NCBI GenBank assembly: GCA_042408595.1
Contig: JBHOQX010000005.1
Location: 62,001-126,000 of the forward strand
DNA length: 64,000 nucleotides
Origin: JBHOQX01 sp042408595
GTDB lineage: Bacteria > Chloroflexota > Chloroflexia > Chloroflexales > Roseiflexaceae
Reading direction: 5' to 3'
The position numbers were made by a program, and so were the translations under genes. Position 1 is the first letter of the stretch. Each line of letters opens with the position of its first letter. This document shows positions 19,083-28,567 of this stretch, piece by piece. The notes beneath the pieces are model-generated. The model was not told where the DNA came from. It made no database searches and worked only from the letters and a program-made list of their open reading frames with translations.

Positions 19083-19835
19083 ATGATCGACCATGACCTG
19101 GCCCAGCCCACTGCCGTCGCCACCCTGCGCGCGGTCGCCGACTGTACGGTCGTCATTCCGACCTACAACGAGCGAGAGAACATCGAGCCGCTGCTCGACC
19201 GCATCCTCGCCATGCCGCGCTTCCGCGTGCTGGTCGTCGATGACGCTTCGCCGGACGGCACCGGCGCGCTGGTGGCCCGGGTCGCGCGGGGCGAGCCGCG
19301 GGTCGGGCTGCTGGCGCGGCCGGGCAAGCAGGGTCTGGGCACGGCCTACATCGCCGGGTTTCGCCGGGCGCTGGCCGAGGGCGCACAGTTCGTCTGCGAG
19401 ATGGACGCCGACTTCTCGCACGACCCGGCCTACCTGCCAGCGCTGCTGCACGCCGCCGAGACGCGCTACGACCTGGCACTGGGCTCGCGCTATGTCGCGG
19501 GCGGTGGCACGACCGACTGGGGGCTTGGGCGCAAGCTGATCAGCCGTGGTGGCAACCTGTATGCCGGGCTCATCCTGGGGCTGCCCGTGGCCGACGCGAC
19601 CGGCGGCTTCCGCTGTTACCGGCGCGCCGTGCTGGAAACGATCGATCTCGACAGCATTCACTCGAACGGGTACTCGTTTCAGATCGAGATGGTCCACCGC
19701 ACGCTGCGGGCCGGTTTTCGCGTCGGCGAAGTGCCGATCATCTTCCCCGACCGGCGGGTCGGGCAGTCGAAAATGTCGCGCCGGATCGTGCTCGAGGCGC
19801 TGCTGACCGTCTGGAAGCTACGGTTCGGGCGGTAG
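19083..19835 (+). CDS. Family 2 glycosyltransferase, polyprenyl-phosphate mannose synthase-like
   Basis: 250 aa from ATG 19083 with GAGGA upstream; a TATAAT lies at 18931-18936. GT-A motifs are clear: CTVVIPTYNERENIEPLL, VVDDASPDGTGAL, the KQGLGTAYIAGFR loop and the DxD segment MDADFSHDP, plus GSRYVAGGGTTDWGL and FRCYRRAVLE. It matches the catalytic domain of dolichyl/polyprenyl-phosphate mannose synthases without the C-terminal membrane domain some members have. It probably charges a lipid carrier with a hexose at the inner membrane. The divergent tandem membrane proteins could use that donor (inference). Confidence 0.9.
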   Translation: MIDHDLAQPTAVATLRAVADCTVVIPTYNERENIEPLLDRILAMPRFRVLVVDDASPDGTGALVARVARGEPRVGLLARPGKQGLGTAYIAGFRRALAEGAQFVCEMDADFSHDPAYLPALLHAAETRYDLALGSRYVAGGGTTDWGLGRKLISRGGNLYAGLILGLPVADATGGFRCYRRAVLETIDLDSIHSNGYSFQIEMVHRTLRAGFRVGEVPIIFPDRRVGQSKMSRRIVLEALLTVWKLRFGR

Positions 19836-19899
19836 CGCCTCAGGCCGATTATAGGCCCGCGCCCTGCCCGGCGCAAGCGTCAGGAGAAGTTTCCAGGGA

Positions 19900-19999
19900 G
19901 GCGGAGACCCCCTGCACTCCATCACCTCAGGGTTGGAAGGCAGCGGCGGTCTGAAAAGGCCCCGGCCAGGCACATGGAGTCGAAGGGGCAGTGCCCGCC
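19900..19999 (+). ncRNA. ffs: Candidate signal recognition particle RNA (small type)
   Basis: The tip carries an SRP helix-8-like element: ACC, TCAGG, GTT-GGAA-GGC (GNRA loop with three pairs), AGCGGC, GGT (19924-19950). It resembles the bacterial consensus UCAGG..GGAA..AGCAGC, with one difference (AGCGG for AGCAG). Outside it ACTCCAT/ATGGAGT (19916-19922 with 19974-19980), CCCCT/AGGGG and GGCGG/CCGCC pair in the right order, giving a hairpin of about 100 nt. The 3' side has an extra 23 nt, which makes the fold asymmetric. The 5' arm also resembles the dispersed GGGAGGCGG repeats of this genome, so the call is tentative. Confidence 0.42.
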
Positions 20000-20071
20000 A
20001 CACCTTCCCGTTGCAGGCAGATACGCACAGCTTACACCTCAGCACGCAGCACTTCACAAAGGGGGGCCACC

Positions 20072-21121
20072 GTGACGGTGAGCGACACTCAGGCCAAGAT
20101 CGATGAAATTCGCACCAACGCAAGCGCGGAGCAGGAGCGCGCCCGGCGCGAGCTCGCCGAAGTCGAGACCCTGCTGCGGCAGACGAGCGCCGAAGTGGAG
20201 AAGCTGGCGCAGCGCGAGCTGACCGTCGCCAACCGTCTGCGCGACCTGGAAGTCAACATCGACAAATACACCAAGGCCGACATCAAGAACTTCTACACCT
20301 CCGCGCAGGAAGTGCAGATGCGCCTGCTGATGATGCGCAGCCAGCTGGAGCAGCTCCAGTTCCGCCAGCAGGTGCTGAAGAACCGCCAGAGCCAGATGTT
20401 CGAGCTGGTGCGCACGCTGGAGGAGCTCGGCAATCTCGGCGGGGGGGGCGGCCGTGCCGACGACGGCGACGACATGCTGGCGGGGATCATCCAGGCCCAG
20501 GAGAAGGAGCGCCTGCGCATCTCGCTGCAGATGCACGACGGCCCGGCGCAGTCGATGAGCAACTTGGTGCTGCGCGCCGAGATCTGCCAGAAGATGTTCG
20601 ACCGCGACCCGGAGCTGGCACGCGCCGAGCTCGCCGGCCTCAAGAGCGCGATCAACAGCACATTGCAAGACGTGCGGCGCTTCATCTTCGATCTGCGCCC
20701 GATGATCCTGGACGACCTGGGGTTGGCCCCGACGCTGCGGCGCTACGTGCAGCAGTTCAGCGACAAGCACAAGCTGGAGGTCCATCTCGTGGCGCCGAAC
20801 ATGGACGCGCGCCTGCCCCAGCACTATGAAGTGGCGATCTTCCGTTTCATCCAGGAGGCGCTCAACAACGTCGCCAAGCATGCCAACGCCAGCCAGGCCC
20901 GCGTGATGCTGGACGCCAGCGGCGGCACCCTGCACGTCTCCATCGAAGACGACGGCAGCGGCTTCCATGTGAGCGAGGTGCTGGCGGACGATAGCGGGCT
21001 GCGCAACATGGGGATCGCCATGATGCGCCAGCAGGTCGAGTCGCTGCTGCGCGGCGAGTTCGGCATCGAGAGCGCCATCGGGCGCGGGACGCGCGTGGCG
21101 GCCGTCGTGCCGCTGCCGTAG
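20072..21121 (+). CDS. DegS-like cytoplasmic sensor histidine kinase
   Basis: 349 aa, probable GTG start at 20072 after GGGGGG (a second GTG at 20078 is possible). The N-terminal 140 residues form a long coiled coil with no TM segment (QEVQMRLLMMRSQLEQLQFRQQ), as in DegS-type kinases. A HisKA_3 domain follows with ISLQMHDGPAQSMSNL (His155, the HDGPAQ form typical of DegS), then FIFDLRPMILDDLGL and a HATPase with EALNNVAKHANASQ, DDGSGF and GLRNMGIAMM. No DegU/NarL-type regulator is adjacent, so it is an orphan here. It lies directly upstream of a Flp pilin gene, which has its own promoter. Confidence 0.9.
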   Translation: MTVSDTQAKIDEIRTNASAEQERARRELAEVETLLRQTSAEVEKLAQRELTVANRLRDLEVNIDKYTKADIKNFYTSAQEVQMRLLMMRSQLEQLQFRQQVLKNRQSQMFELVRTLEELGNLGGGGGRADDGDDMLAGIIQAQEKERLRISLQMHDGPAQSMSNLVLRAEICQKMFDRDPELARAELAGLKSAINSTLQDVRRFIFDLRPMILDDLGLAPTLRRYVQQFSDKHKLEVHLVAPNMDARLPQHYEVAIFRFIQEALNNVAKHANASQARVMLDASGGTLHVSIEDDGSGFHVSEVLADDSGLRNMGIAMMRQQVESLLRGEFGIESAIGRGTRVAAVVPLP

Positions 21122-21169
21122 ATGACAATATTGTTAGCCCGTACGAGCCTGGTTAGGACTTTTTGACTA

Positions 21170-21198
21170 TTGCTCACCAGGACCACCTTGCATATACT
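21170..21198 (+). promoter_or_regulatory. Sigma70-like promoter of the Flp pilin gene
   Basis: TTGCTC (21170-21175), 17-nt spacer, TATACT (21193-21198). A strong ribosome site AAGGAGG follows about 30 nt later, upstream of ATG 21241. An upstream TTGACT at 21163 is too far away to pair with this -10. Confidence 0.55.
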
Positions 21199-21240
21199 CA
21201 GGGCGTATTGTTTCCCGCAGTAGTTCAAGGAGGTCGTTTC

Positions 21241-21399
21241 ATGCTTCGCAACTTTTTCACCCGGGAAGAGGGGCAGGGCCTGGTCGAGTACGCGCTGATC
21301 CTGGTGCTGATCGCGATCGTCGTGATCGGCATCCTGACACTGCTCGGCGGCCGGGTCTCGACGGTCTTCAGCCAGATCAACAGTGGCCTGACCCGCTAG
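21241..21399 (+). CDS. Flp/Fap-type pilin subunit
   Basis: 52 aa small pilin. After a short basic leader (MLRNFFTREE) comes GQGLVEYALILVLIAIVVIGILTLLG, the class III (Flp) pattern with the G/E..Y processing region and a single hydrophobic helix. A prepilin peptidase would cleave before the hydrophobic stretch. Start chosen by AAGGAGG 6 nt upstream; the longer frame to 21163 is not needed. No tad secretion genes are in the window, so assembly must be encoded elsewhere. It is closed by a perfect hairpin. Confidence 0.9.
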   Translation: MLRNFFTREEGQGLVEYALILVLIAIVVIGILTLLGGRVSTVFSQINSGLTR

Positions 21400-21407
21400 C
21401 CAGCGCC

Positions 21408-21460
21408 ATCCACCAACGGATCGAGCCGCGCCTTAGGCGCGGCTCGATCCGTTGGTGGAT
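21408..21460. terminator. Perfect 25-bp hairpin with 3-nt loop between convergent genes
   Basis: Arms 21408-21432 and 21436-21460 are exact reverse complements, with loop TTA. It begins 9 nt after the flp stop and ends 11 nt before the 3' end of the convergent FTR1 gene. No T-run on either side, but stem stability and position fit a bidirectional terminator. Confidence 0.75.
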
Positions 21461-21470
21461 GAACCCGGCC

Positions 21471-23828
21471 TCAACGCGCCGCCCGCTGGAGGCGCGGGGC
21501 CGACACTGCGGCGATCCGGCGCTTCTGCTGGCGCTCCGCCAGGTAGTAGCTGCCGATCACGAAGGTCGCGGCGGCGGCCTGCAGCAGGATCCCCTCCCAC
21601 GTCGCGTACACGCCGAACCACATGCCACTCCAGTACGGCAGCGCCAGCCAGCGGATCGGGTGGATCGGCAGCCAGCCGACGACCTGCATCACGTGGGCCG
21701 TGTTGCCGACCATCTGCAGCAGCACCGCGCCGATCATCACCCCGGTGACGATCAGCATCTTCTTGTAGGGCAGCTTGGCCTGGAGCGCGAAGACCACCAG
21801 CCCGACCAGCAGTGTGCCCGCCAGGCCGAGCGCCACGCCGCCGAGCACCACCGCCGAGCCGCCCTCCAGCACCAGCGCCTGCAGGAACAGGACGGTCTCG
21901 AACCCCTCGCGGTAGATGCTGGTGAAGCCGAGCAGCACCAGCCCGATCATCTGCCCGATCGCGCCGCCGAGCAACAGCTTCTTCTTTGCGTGGAAGTTGG
22001 CGATCCAGCCCGTCCAGTACACCTTGTGAAAGAACCAGTTGGTGATCAGCAGTAGCACGCCGATCGCGATCAGCGAGACGACCGCTTCGAGCTTCTCGCC
22101 GTAGCGCGCCAGCGCGACCAGCGCTCCGCGCGCGACGAGCCAGGTCAGCACGGTGACGGCGAAAGCCAGCGCCGCACCGATCCAGAGCGGCGTGCGGTAG
22201 CGGCGCTGCTCGCCGAACTTCAGGCTGCCCATCAGCGAGGCGAGGATCAGCACCGCCTCCAGCCCCTCGCGGAAGACGATGATCGCCGCGTTCGAGGCCA
22301 CGGCGACCGGCGCGGTGTTGCCGGCCAGCGCCTTCTCCGCCGCCGCCAGCTCGGCGTCGAGCGCCTTGCGAGTCGCCTTGACCTCGGCGGCCGGCGCCCG
22401 CGCTCCGATCAACTGCGCCAGCCCCTTGCCGCCGCCCTCGCCGTACCAGAACAGCCCCTCGATCACCGGCTTCATCTGCGGTGCGAAGACGATCAGCTTG
22501 GCCTCCGGGCCGGATTCGAGGATAGCGTAGGCTTCCAGACGGGCCGACTCGGCGAGGTCGTACTGGCCGGCGCTGACCGCCGCTTCCATCTGATCGAGCG
22601 CCGTGGCGATCACGTCGAAGTCGGCGCCGCTGTCGCGGCGCTGCCACTCGGGCGGCATGGCGGCGCGCAGCGTCGCGTCGAGCTGCTCGGCCGCGGCCTG
22701 CACCTCCTCCGGCGGCGCGACGCGCGTGCCGGCGCTGGCCTCGGCGAGCTGGCGCTGGAGCGTGGCAAACAGCGCCGCCGCCTGCGCCGCGCGGGCCGGG
22801 TCGCGGGCCTCCAGCGCACCTTGCAGGTCGGCGAACGCCGCCGCCGCGCCGTCGCGGAAGGTGGTCGCCTCGCGGATCTCCAGGTCTTTGGTGACGCGCC
22901 CGGCGCTGACGCCACGCCCGTATTCGACCGGCACCAGCGCCAGGAAGCGCAGCATCTGCCCGGCGCGGCGGGCCTGCTCCGCCGGGCTGAGCGGCGCGGC
23001 GCGGAAGCCCCGCAGCGCCGCCGTGACGGCCTCCAGCCGCTGAGCGACCGGCTGCCGCGCCACGGCGGCCGCGCGCAGCGCGGCACAGGCGGCTGTGGCC
23101 GACTCCAGGGCCTGGGCGTCGCGCTGCGCGCCGTAGGCCGGCGCGAGGATGGCGAAATAGCCCTCGGCCAGCGCCGCCGCCTCGGCGCGCCGGACGGCGA
23201 ACCCCTGCCCGTCGGCGATCTGCACATCGTTCAGCGCGCGCACCAGCCGCGCCTGGTAGGTGTCCAGCAGGTCGGCCTGCAGCGCCTGCACGGCGGCGTC
23301 CGGGCTGGTCGTCCCGGCGGCCAGCCCGGCGACCGCCAGCGTCGCGTCGGCGTTCGGGCGGGAGAAACGGGTGGCCTGGCGGAATTCGCGCAGTTGCAGC
23401 CACTCCCCGGCGGCCCGCGCGTCGCCGCGGGCGACCGCCGCCTGCGCGGCGCGGAAGGCGCCATCGAGCAGGGCCGTCCAGATCCGGGCGCGGGCCGCGG
23501 CGAACGCCACGGCCTCGCCCGCCGCGAGGGCCTGCCTGGCGGCCGCGAACCCGTCGCGGGCGCGGCCGGCCGGCTCCGGAGCCGCCGCGGTCAGGCGCTC
23601 GTGCAGCCCGGCGTACGCCTGCTCCGCCTCCTGGAGCAGGCGTTCCGCCCTGGCAGGGTCGGCGGCGAGCGCCAGTTGCGCCTGGGTCAGCGCGGCGCGG
23701 ATGTGCTCGCCCGCCGTGCCAGGCGACACGACCTGCGCCCGCGCCCCGAGCGGCGCCAGCGCGACCAGCGCGGCGAACAGGGCGAACCCGATGGCCGTCC
23801 GGCGTAACAGCAGAGAGATGGCTGGCAT
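21471..23828 (-). CDS. FTR1/EfeU-family iron permease with large N-terminal extracytoplasmic domain
   Basis: 785 aa, far longer than a plain EfeU (about 280). An N-terminal signal (LLLRRTAIGFALFAALVALAPLGARA) precedes about 450 residues of Ala-rich helical sequence, probably extracytoplasmic. The C-terminal 290 residues are the FTR1 permease with seven or so TM helices and both iron-binding REGxE motifs, VFREGLEAVLILASL (Arg520) and IYREGFETVLFLQAL (Arg640). It should import iron across the inner membrane. ATG 23828 starts only 4 bp after the upstream EfeO-like gene, so the two are co-transcribed and share the iron-box promoter. Confidence 0.9.
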   Translation of the reverse strand: MPAISLLLRRTAIGFALFAALVALAPLGARAQVVSPGTAGEHIRAALTQAQLALAADPARAERLLQEAEQAYAGLHERLTAAAPEPAGRARDGFAAARQALAAGEAVAFAAARARIWTALLDGAFRAAQAAVARGDARAAGEWLQLREFRQATRFSRPNADATLAVAGLAAGTTSPDAAVQALQADLLDTYQARLVRALNDVQIADGQGFAVRRAEAAALAEGYFAILAPAYGAQRDAQALESATAACAALRAAAVARQPVAQRLEAVTAALRGFRAAPLSPAEQARRAGQMLRFLALVPVEYGRGVSAGRVTKDLEIREATTFRDGAAAAFADLQGALEARDPARAAQAAALFATLQRQLAEASAGTRVAPPEEVQAAAEQLDATLRAAMPPEWQRRDSGADFDVIATALDQMEAAVSAGQYDLAESARLEAYAILESGPEAKLIVFAPQMKPVIEGLFWYGEGGGKGLAQLIGARAPAAEVKATRKALDAELAAAEKALAGNTAPVAVASNAAIIVFREGLEAVLILASLMGSLKFGEQRRYRTPLWIGAALAFAVTVLTWLVARGALVALARYGEKLEAVVSLIAIGVLLLITNWFFHKVYWTGWIANFHAKKKLLLGGAIGQMIGLVLLGFTSIYREGFETVLFLQALVLEGGSAVVLGGVALGLAGTLLVGLVVFALQAKLPYKKMLIVTGVMIGAVLLQMVGNTAHVMQVVGWLPIHPIRWLALPYWSGMWFGVYATWEGILLQAAAATFVIGSYYLAERQQKRRIAAVSAPRLQRAAR

Positions 23829-23832
23829 ATGA

Positions 23833-24951
23833 TTACTGCTCGATCTTGATATTCAGCCTGGCCGCCGCCTGCGAGATCTGCCCGGTGATCGCGGTCGCGC
23901 GGTTCTGGGCCTCCGCGCCGAGCAGGTCGGCCTCTTCCGCGGTGAAGCGCTTGCCCGACCGCTCCTTCGCATAGACATCCGCCACAAACGCCTTGAGGTC
24001 GCGCAGCCCCTGGCCGATGCGCGCGTCCTCGTCGGCGCTCACCTGGCGGATCAACGGGCTGACGTTCTGGTGCACCACTTCGAGGCTCGAAAGGATGTCC
24101 TGAATATCTGCCAGGCGCGAGATCGCGACGAAATCGCGCTGCGTGCTCTTGTCCCCCGCGACGAAGCGCGAGTTCTTCCAGGAGTCGAAATACTCGCTCA
24201 TCGTCGGCACCATCACCACCAGCGCGGTGAAGGCGTCCGCCTCGGTCGGCTGCCAGGCCTGGGCGGCGGTGTCCAGGTCGGCCGCTTTGGCGGCCAGCGC
24301 ATCCACCCCGCCCTTGAGCACGTTCGCATCCGGCAGCGCCTCGCCGAAGCCGGCCTGGCCGTCGCCGTCGTAGTCGGCGGCCACTCCCTTCGCCGTGTAG
24401 TCGGGGTAGCTGGCGAAGATCGTGCTCTCGGTGACGCCGAACAGATTGCCCGGCTTCGGCAGCCTCCGCCCGTCCGGCAGCGTCAGGTCGAAGGAGACGA
24501 CATTGTCGCCGCCCTCGGCCCCGGACGCGCCGGCGTCGAGATCGACATCGAACTGGGCGAGCGCCGGCGTCCCGGCGACGATCCCTTCCATCTGCTCGTA
24601 GAGCGGGCTGGCGGTCTTCCAGGCCGCGCGCAGCTCCTGCACCACGGCCGTGACCTCCGGCCGCTTGCCGGCCCAGAGTGCGGCGTAGTCGAAATGCGCG
24701 CCCTTCGCGAGCTCGTAGTAGCGATCGCTTGCGGCCCGCAGCCTGGCGGTGGCCTCCTTGAGCGCGGCGGTCTTGGTGAGCAGGTAGGCTTTGATGCCGC
24801 TCAGGTCGGCGCCGGCGGGGGCGGGGGCGGCCGTCGGGGCGGGCGCGCTCGTCAGGGCGGGGGCGGCCGTCGGCGCGGAGGCAGCAGTGGCGCCGCAGGC
24901 GGCGAGCACAGCGGCGGCCAACGGGACGAGAAGCCAACGGAGGCGCAGCAT
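23833..24951 (-). CDS. EfeO-like / imelysin-type iron-binding lipoprotein
   Basis: 372 aa from ATG 24951, with GGAGGAGAGG upstream; the frame is open up to 25098 but that stretch is the promoter region. Lipoprotein signal MLRLRWLLVPLAAAVLAAC (Cys19) and an Ala/Pro linker are followed by a helical domain resembling the M75/EfeO family that supplies iron to FTR1/EfeU permeases. A segment DYDGDGQAGFGEALPD looks like an EF-hand-type loop. Pairing with the FTR1 gene makes iron delivery likely, although the HxxE signature of M75 is not obvious, so the family call is partly contextual. Confidence 0.75.
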   Translation of the reverse strand: MLRLRWLLVPLAAAVLAACGATAASAPTAAPALTSAPAPTAAPAPAGADLSGIKAYLLTKTAALKEATARLRAASDRYYELAKGAHFDYAALWAGKRPEVTAVVQELRAAWKTASPLYEQMEGIVAGTPALAQFDVDLDAGASGAEGGDNVVSFDLTLPDGRRLPKPGNLFGVTESTIFASYPDYTAKGVAADYDGDGQAGFGEALPDANVLKGGVDALAAKAADLDTAAQAWQPTEADAFTALVVMVPTMSEYFDSWKNSRFVAGDKSTQRDFVAISRLADIQDILSSLEVVHQNVSPLIRQVSADEDARIGQGLRDLKAFVADVYAKERSGKRFTAEEADLLGAEAQNRATAITGQISQAAARLNIKIEQ

Positions 24952-24985
24952 GGTCCTCTCCTCCTTGGGCCGGCGCGCGGCTGCC

Positions 24986-25014
24986 TTGCACACGCACGCC
25001 AGCCGGGGTATAAT
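24986..25014 (+). promoter_or_regulatory. Promoter towards the DtxR-family regulator gene
   Basis: TTGCAC (24986-24991), 17-nt spacer, TATAAT (25009-25014). The -10 lies inside a 19-bp inverted repeat, GGTATA...TATACC (25007-25025), that could bind a regulator. The leader to ATG 25242 would be about 220 nt and would contain the DtxR operator. Confidence 0.5.
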
Positions 25015-25079
25015 GGCGCTATACCGACACAGACGTTTGACTATCTGAACGAGCTGGATGAATCTACCCATAGGCCAGG

Positions 25080-25097
25080 TGTTAGTATAGTCTAACA
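25080..25097. promoter_or_regulatory. DtxR/IdeR/MntR-type operator
   Basis: TGTTAG-TATAGT-CTAACA, a dyad with perfect 6-bp arms. It resembles the family consensus TTAGGTTAGCCTAACCTAA. It covers the -10 element of the divergent iron-uptake promoter and lies upstream of a DtxR-family gene. Confidence 0.7.
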
Positions 25098-25112
25098 TGC
25101 GGCCTTTGTCAA
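25084..25112 (-). promoter_or_regulatory. Near-consensus sigma70 promoter of the iron-uptake operon
   Basis: Minus-strand TTGACA (25107-25112), 17-nt spacer, TATACT (25084-25089). The -10 is embedded in the DtxR-type operator, so metal-loaded repressor would block transcription directly. Confidence 0.75.
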
Positions 25113-25241
25113 CTTTTCGCTTTTTTAATTCGCCGATGGACGCTCACCCCCGGCGGGCAGGTCTGAAGGGCCGCAGGCCCACGGCGCGCAGCCCATGGTG
25201 CAGCGCCGGGACGAGCAGGTCGGCAGGAAGCAGGGGCGCCC

Positions 25242-25934
25242 ATGACAGAGACAAGCGTCCGCCGCCGGCAAGACCAGGCCGGCCCGACCGAAAAGATGCG
25301 CGAGTATCTCGAGGTGATCTACTACCTGGCCGCGCGCGGCGAGCCGGTGATCGCGGCGCGCCTGGCCGAGTGGATGCACGTCACCGCGCCGACGGTGAGC
25401 GACATCGTCGGCAAGATGCAGGAGCGCGGCTATATCACGCGCGACGGGCGGGGCGAGATCTCGCTCACGGACGAAGGATTCGCTCTGGCCGAGGCGATGG
25501 TCAAGCGCCACCGGGTGCTGGAGCGCTTCCTGGTCGATGTGATGGGCGTTCCCTGGCACCAGATCCACGAGGAGGCGGTGCGGCTGGAGCACGCCCTCTC
25601 GCCGACGCTGGAGGCGCGGATCGAGGCGCTGGTCGGGAACTCAGCCACCTGCCCGCATGGCAACCCGATCCCCGGCAGCGGCGCGATCTATCTGGGGAGC
25701 ATCCGCCTGGCGGATGCCGCCCCGGGCCAGCACCTGGAGCTCAAGCGCATCGTCGAAGAGGCGGAGGAGGACTCCGAGCTGATGCGCCATTTCCAGGAGA
25801 ACGGCCTGGTGCCGGGCGGCCGTTTCGAGGTCGCCGGCAACTCGCCGGCCTTCGGCGTCACCCTGCGGCAGAACGGGCGCACGATCACCCTCTCGCCGCA
25901 GATGGCCGCGGTGATTTGGGCCGAGCCGGTGTGA
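25242..25934 (+). CDS. DtxR-family metal-dependent transcriptional regulator
   Basis: 230 aa. The N-terminal winged helix (KMREYLEVIYYLAARGE...ARLAEWMHVTAPTVSDIVGKMQERGYI) binds DNA. The dimerisation and metal-binding domain has KRHRVLERFLVDVMGVPWHQIHEEAVRLEHALSP, with the family's His/Glu/Cys ligands (CPHGNPIP follows). A FeoA/SH3-like C-terminal domain completes the long IdeR-type form. It is divergent from the EfeO-FTR1 operon, whose promoter carries a matching operator, so it is probably an iron-responsive repressor; manganese cannot be excluded. Convergent with mutL. Confidence 0.92.
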   Translation: MTETSVRRRQDQAGPTEKMREYLEVIYYLAARGEPVIAARLAEWMHVTAPTVSDIVGKMQERGYITRDGRGEISLTDEGFALAEAMVKRHRVLERFLVDVMGVPWHQIHEEAVRLEHALSPTLEARIEALVGNSATCPHGNPIPGSGAIYLGSIRLADAAPGQHLELKRIVEEAEEDSELMRHFQENGLVPGGRFEVAGNSPAFGVTLRQNGRTITLSPQMAAVIWAEPV

Positions 25935-26022
25935 GGCGTTGGGCGCCGGACGGTGGACGAACGCGCTCCCACCGGGGGCACACGTCCAGCCCTACCAAGG
26001 GGTAGGTCCGTCCTTCATCCGC

Positions 26023-27879
<1,857 letters not shown>

Positions 27880-28159
27880 GGGCCGCTCCCGCCCCACACG
27901 GACACATCTGTGCCGGGCATTGTACCACACCGGGCGCGGCGCCGCCTGCCCGCGCAGCGGGGGGCTTTCTGCGCTTGCTGGCTACCGGTAGGCCCCCACC
28001 CCCGGAAGGGCCGGCCCCCGCATCCTCGGCTGGGCGCTTTTCCGAAATACGTTGCTCAGCGAAGCCGTCGCTTCTGATGCAGCCAGGACCATGCAGTCAT
28101 CAGCCAGCCTGCCCCGCCATGCCGGTGGGCATGGTATCATGCGAAGGAGGAGACACGCC

Positions 28160-28552
28160 GTGACACCGGACACAGCACACGCCGTTCGCCAGCGGATCTA
28201 CGCGGTGGTCGCGCGCATCCCGCCGGGGATGGTCGCCACCTACGGCGACATCGCAGCGATCGTTGGGCTCGAGGACGCGCGCGAGGTCGGCAACGCCCTG
28301 CGAGAGCTGCCCGCCGGCAGCGATCTGCCGTGGCAGCGGGTGCTCAGCCGCGACGGGACGATCAGCACGCGGGGCCTGCGCCAGCGCGAGCTGCTGGAGG
28401 CGGAGGGGGTGGCCTTCGACGCCGCCGGCCGGGCGATCCTGGTACGCCACCGCTGGCCCGGGCCGGCGGCGGAGTGGGCCGCGGCCCACGGCTGCCGCAC
28501 GCTCCCGCCGCGCGACGAGGGAGATCGGTCCGAGCAGTTGGGGCTGTTCTGA
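28160..28552 (+). CDS. Alkyltransferase-like (ATL) protein, MGMT family without active Cys
   Basis: 130 aa from GTG 28160, with AAGGAGGAG 7 nt upstream. It keeps the O6-alkylguanine-DNA alkyltransferase helix-turn-helix (IPPGMVATYGDIAAIVGL). The active-site PCHR is replaced by PWQRVLSRDG, the Trp-containing motif of ATL proteins, which bind O6-alkylguanine without removing it and hand the lesion to nucleotide-excision repair. The C-terminal extension after GVAFDAAGR is short. Divergent from mutL across a 280-bp region. Confidence 0.9.
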   Translation: MTPDTAHAVRQRIYAVVARIPPGMVATYGDIAAIVGLEDAREVGNALRELPAGSDLPWQRVLSRDGTISTRGLRQRELLEAEGVAFDAAGRAILVRHRWPGPAAEWAAAHGCRTLPPRDEGDRSEQLGLF

Positions 28553-28567
28553 GGTGGGGAGCATCAG

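Noticed and set aside
21433..23403. 656-codon minus-strand frame overlapping the FTR1 gene
   Set aside because: Out-of-frame shadow made of Arg/Gly/Ala-rich sequence; the 785-aa frame contains the REGxE motifs and signal peptide.
23687..24997. 436-codon frame overlapping the EfeO-like gene
   Set aside because: Arg/Gly-rich shadow; the alternative frame has a lipobox and ribosome site.
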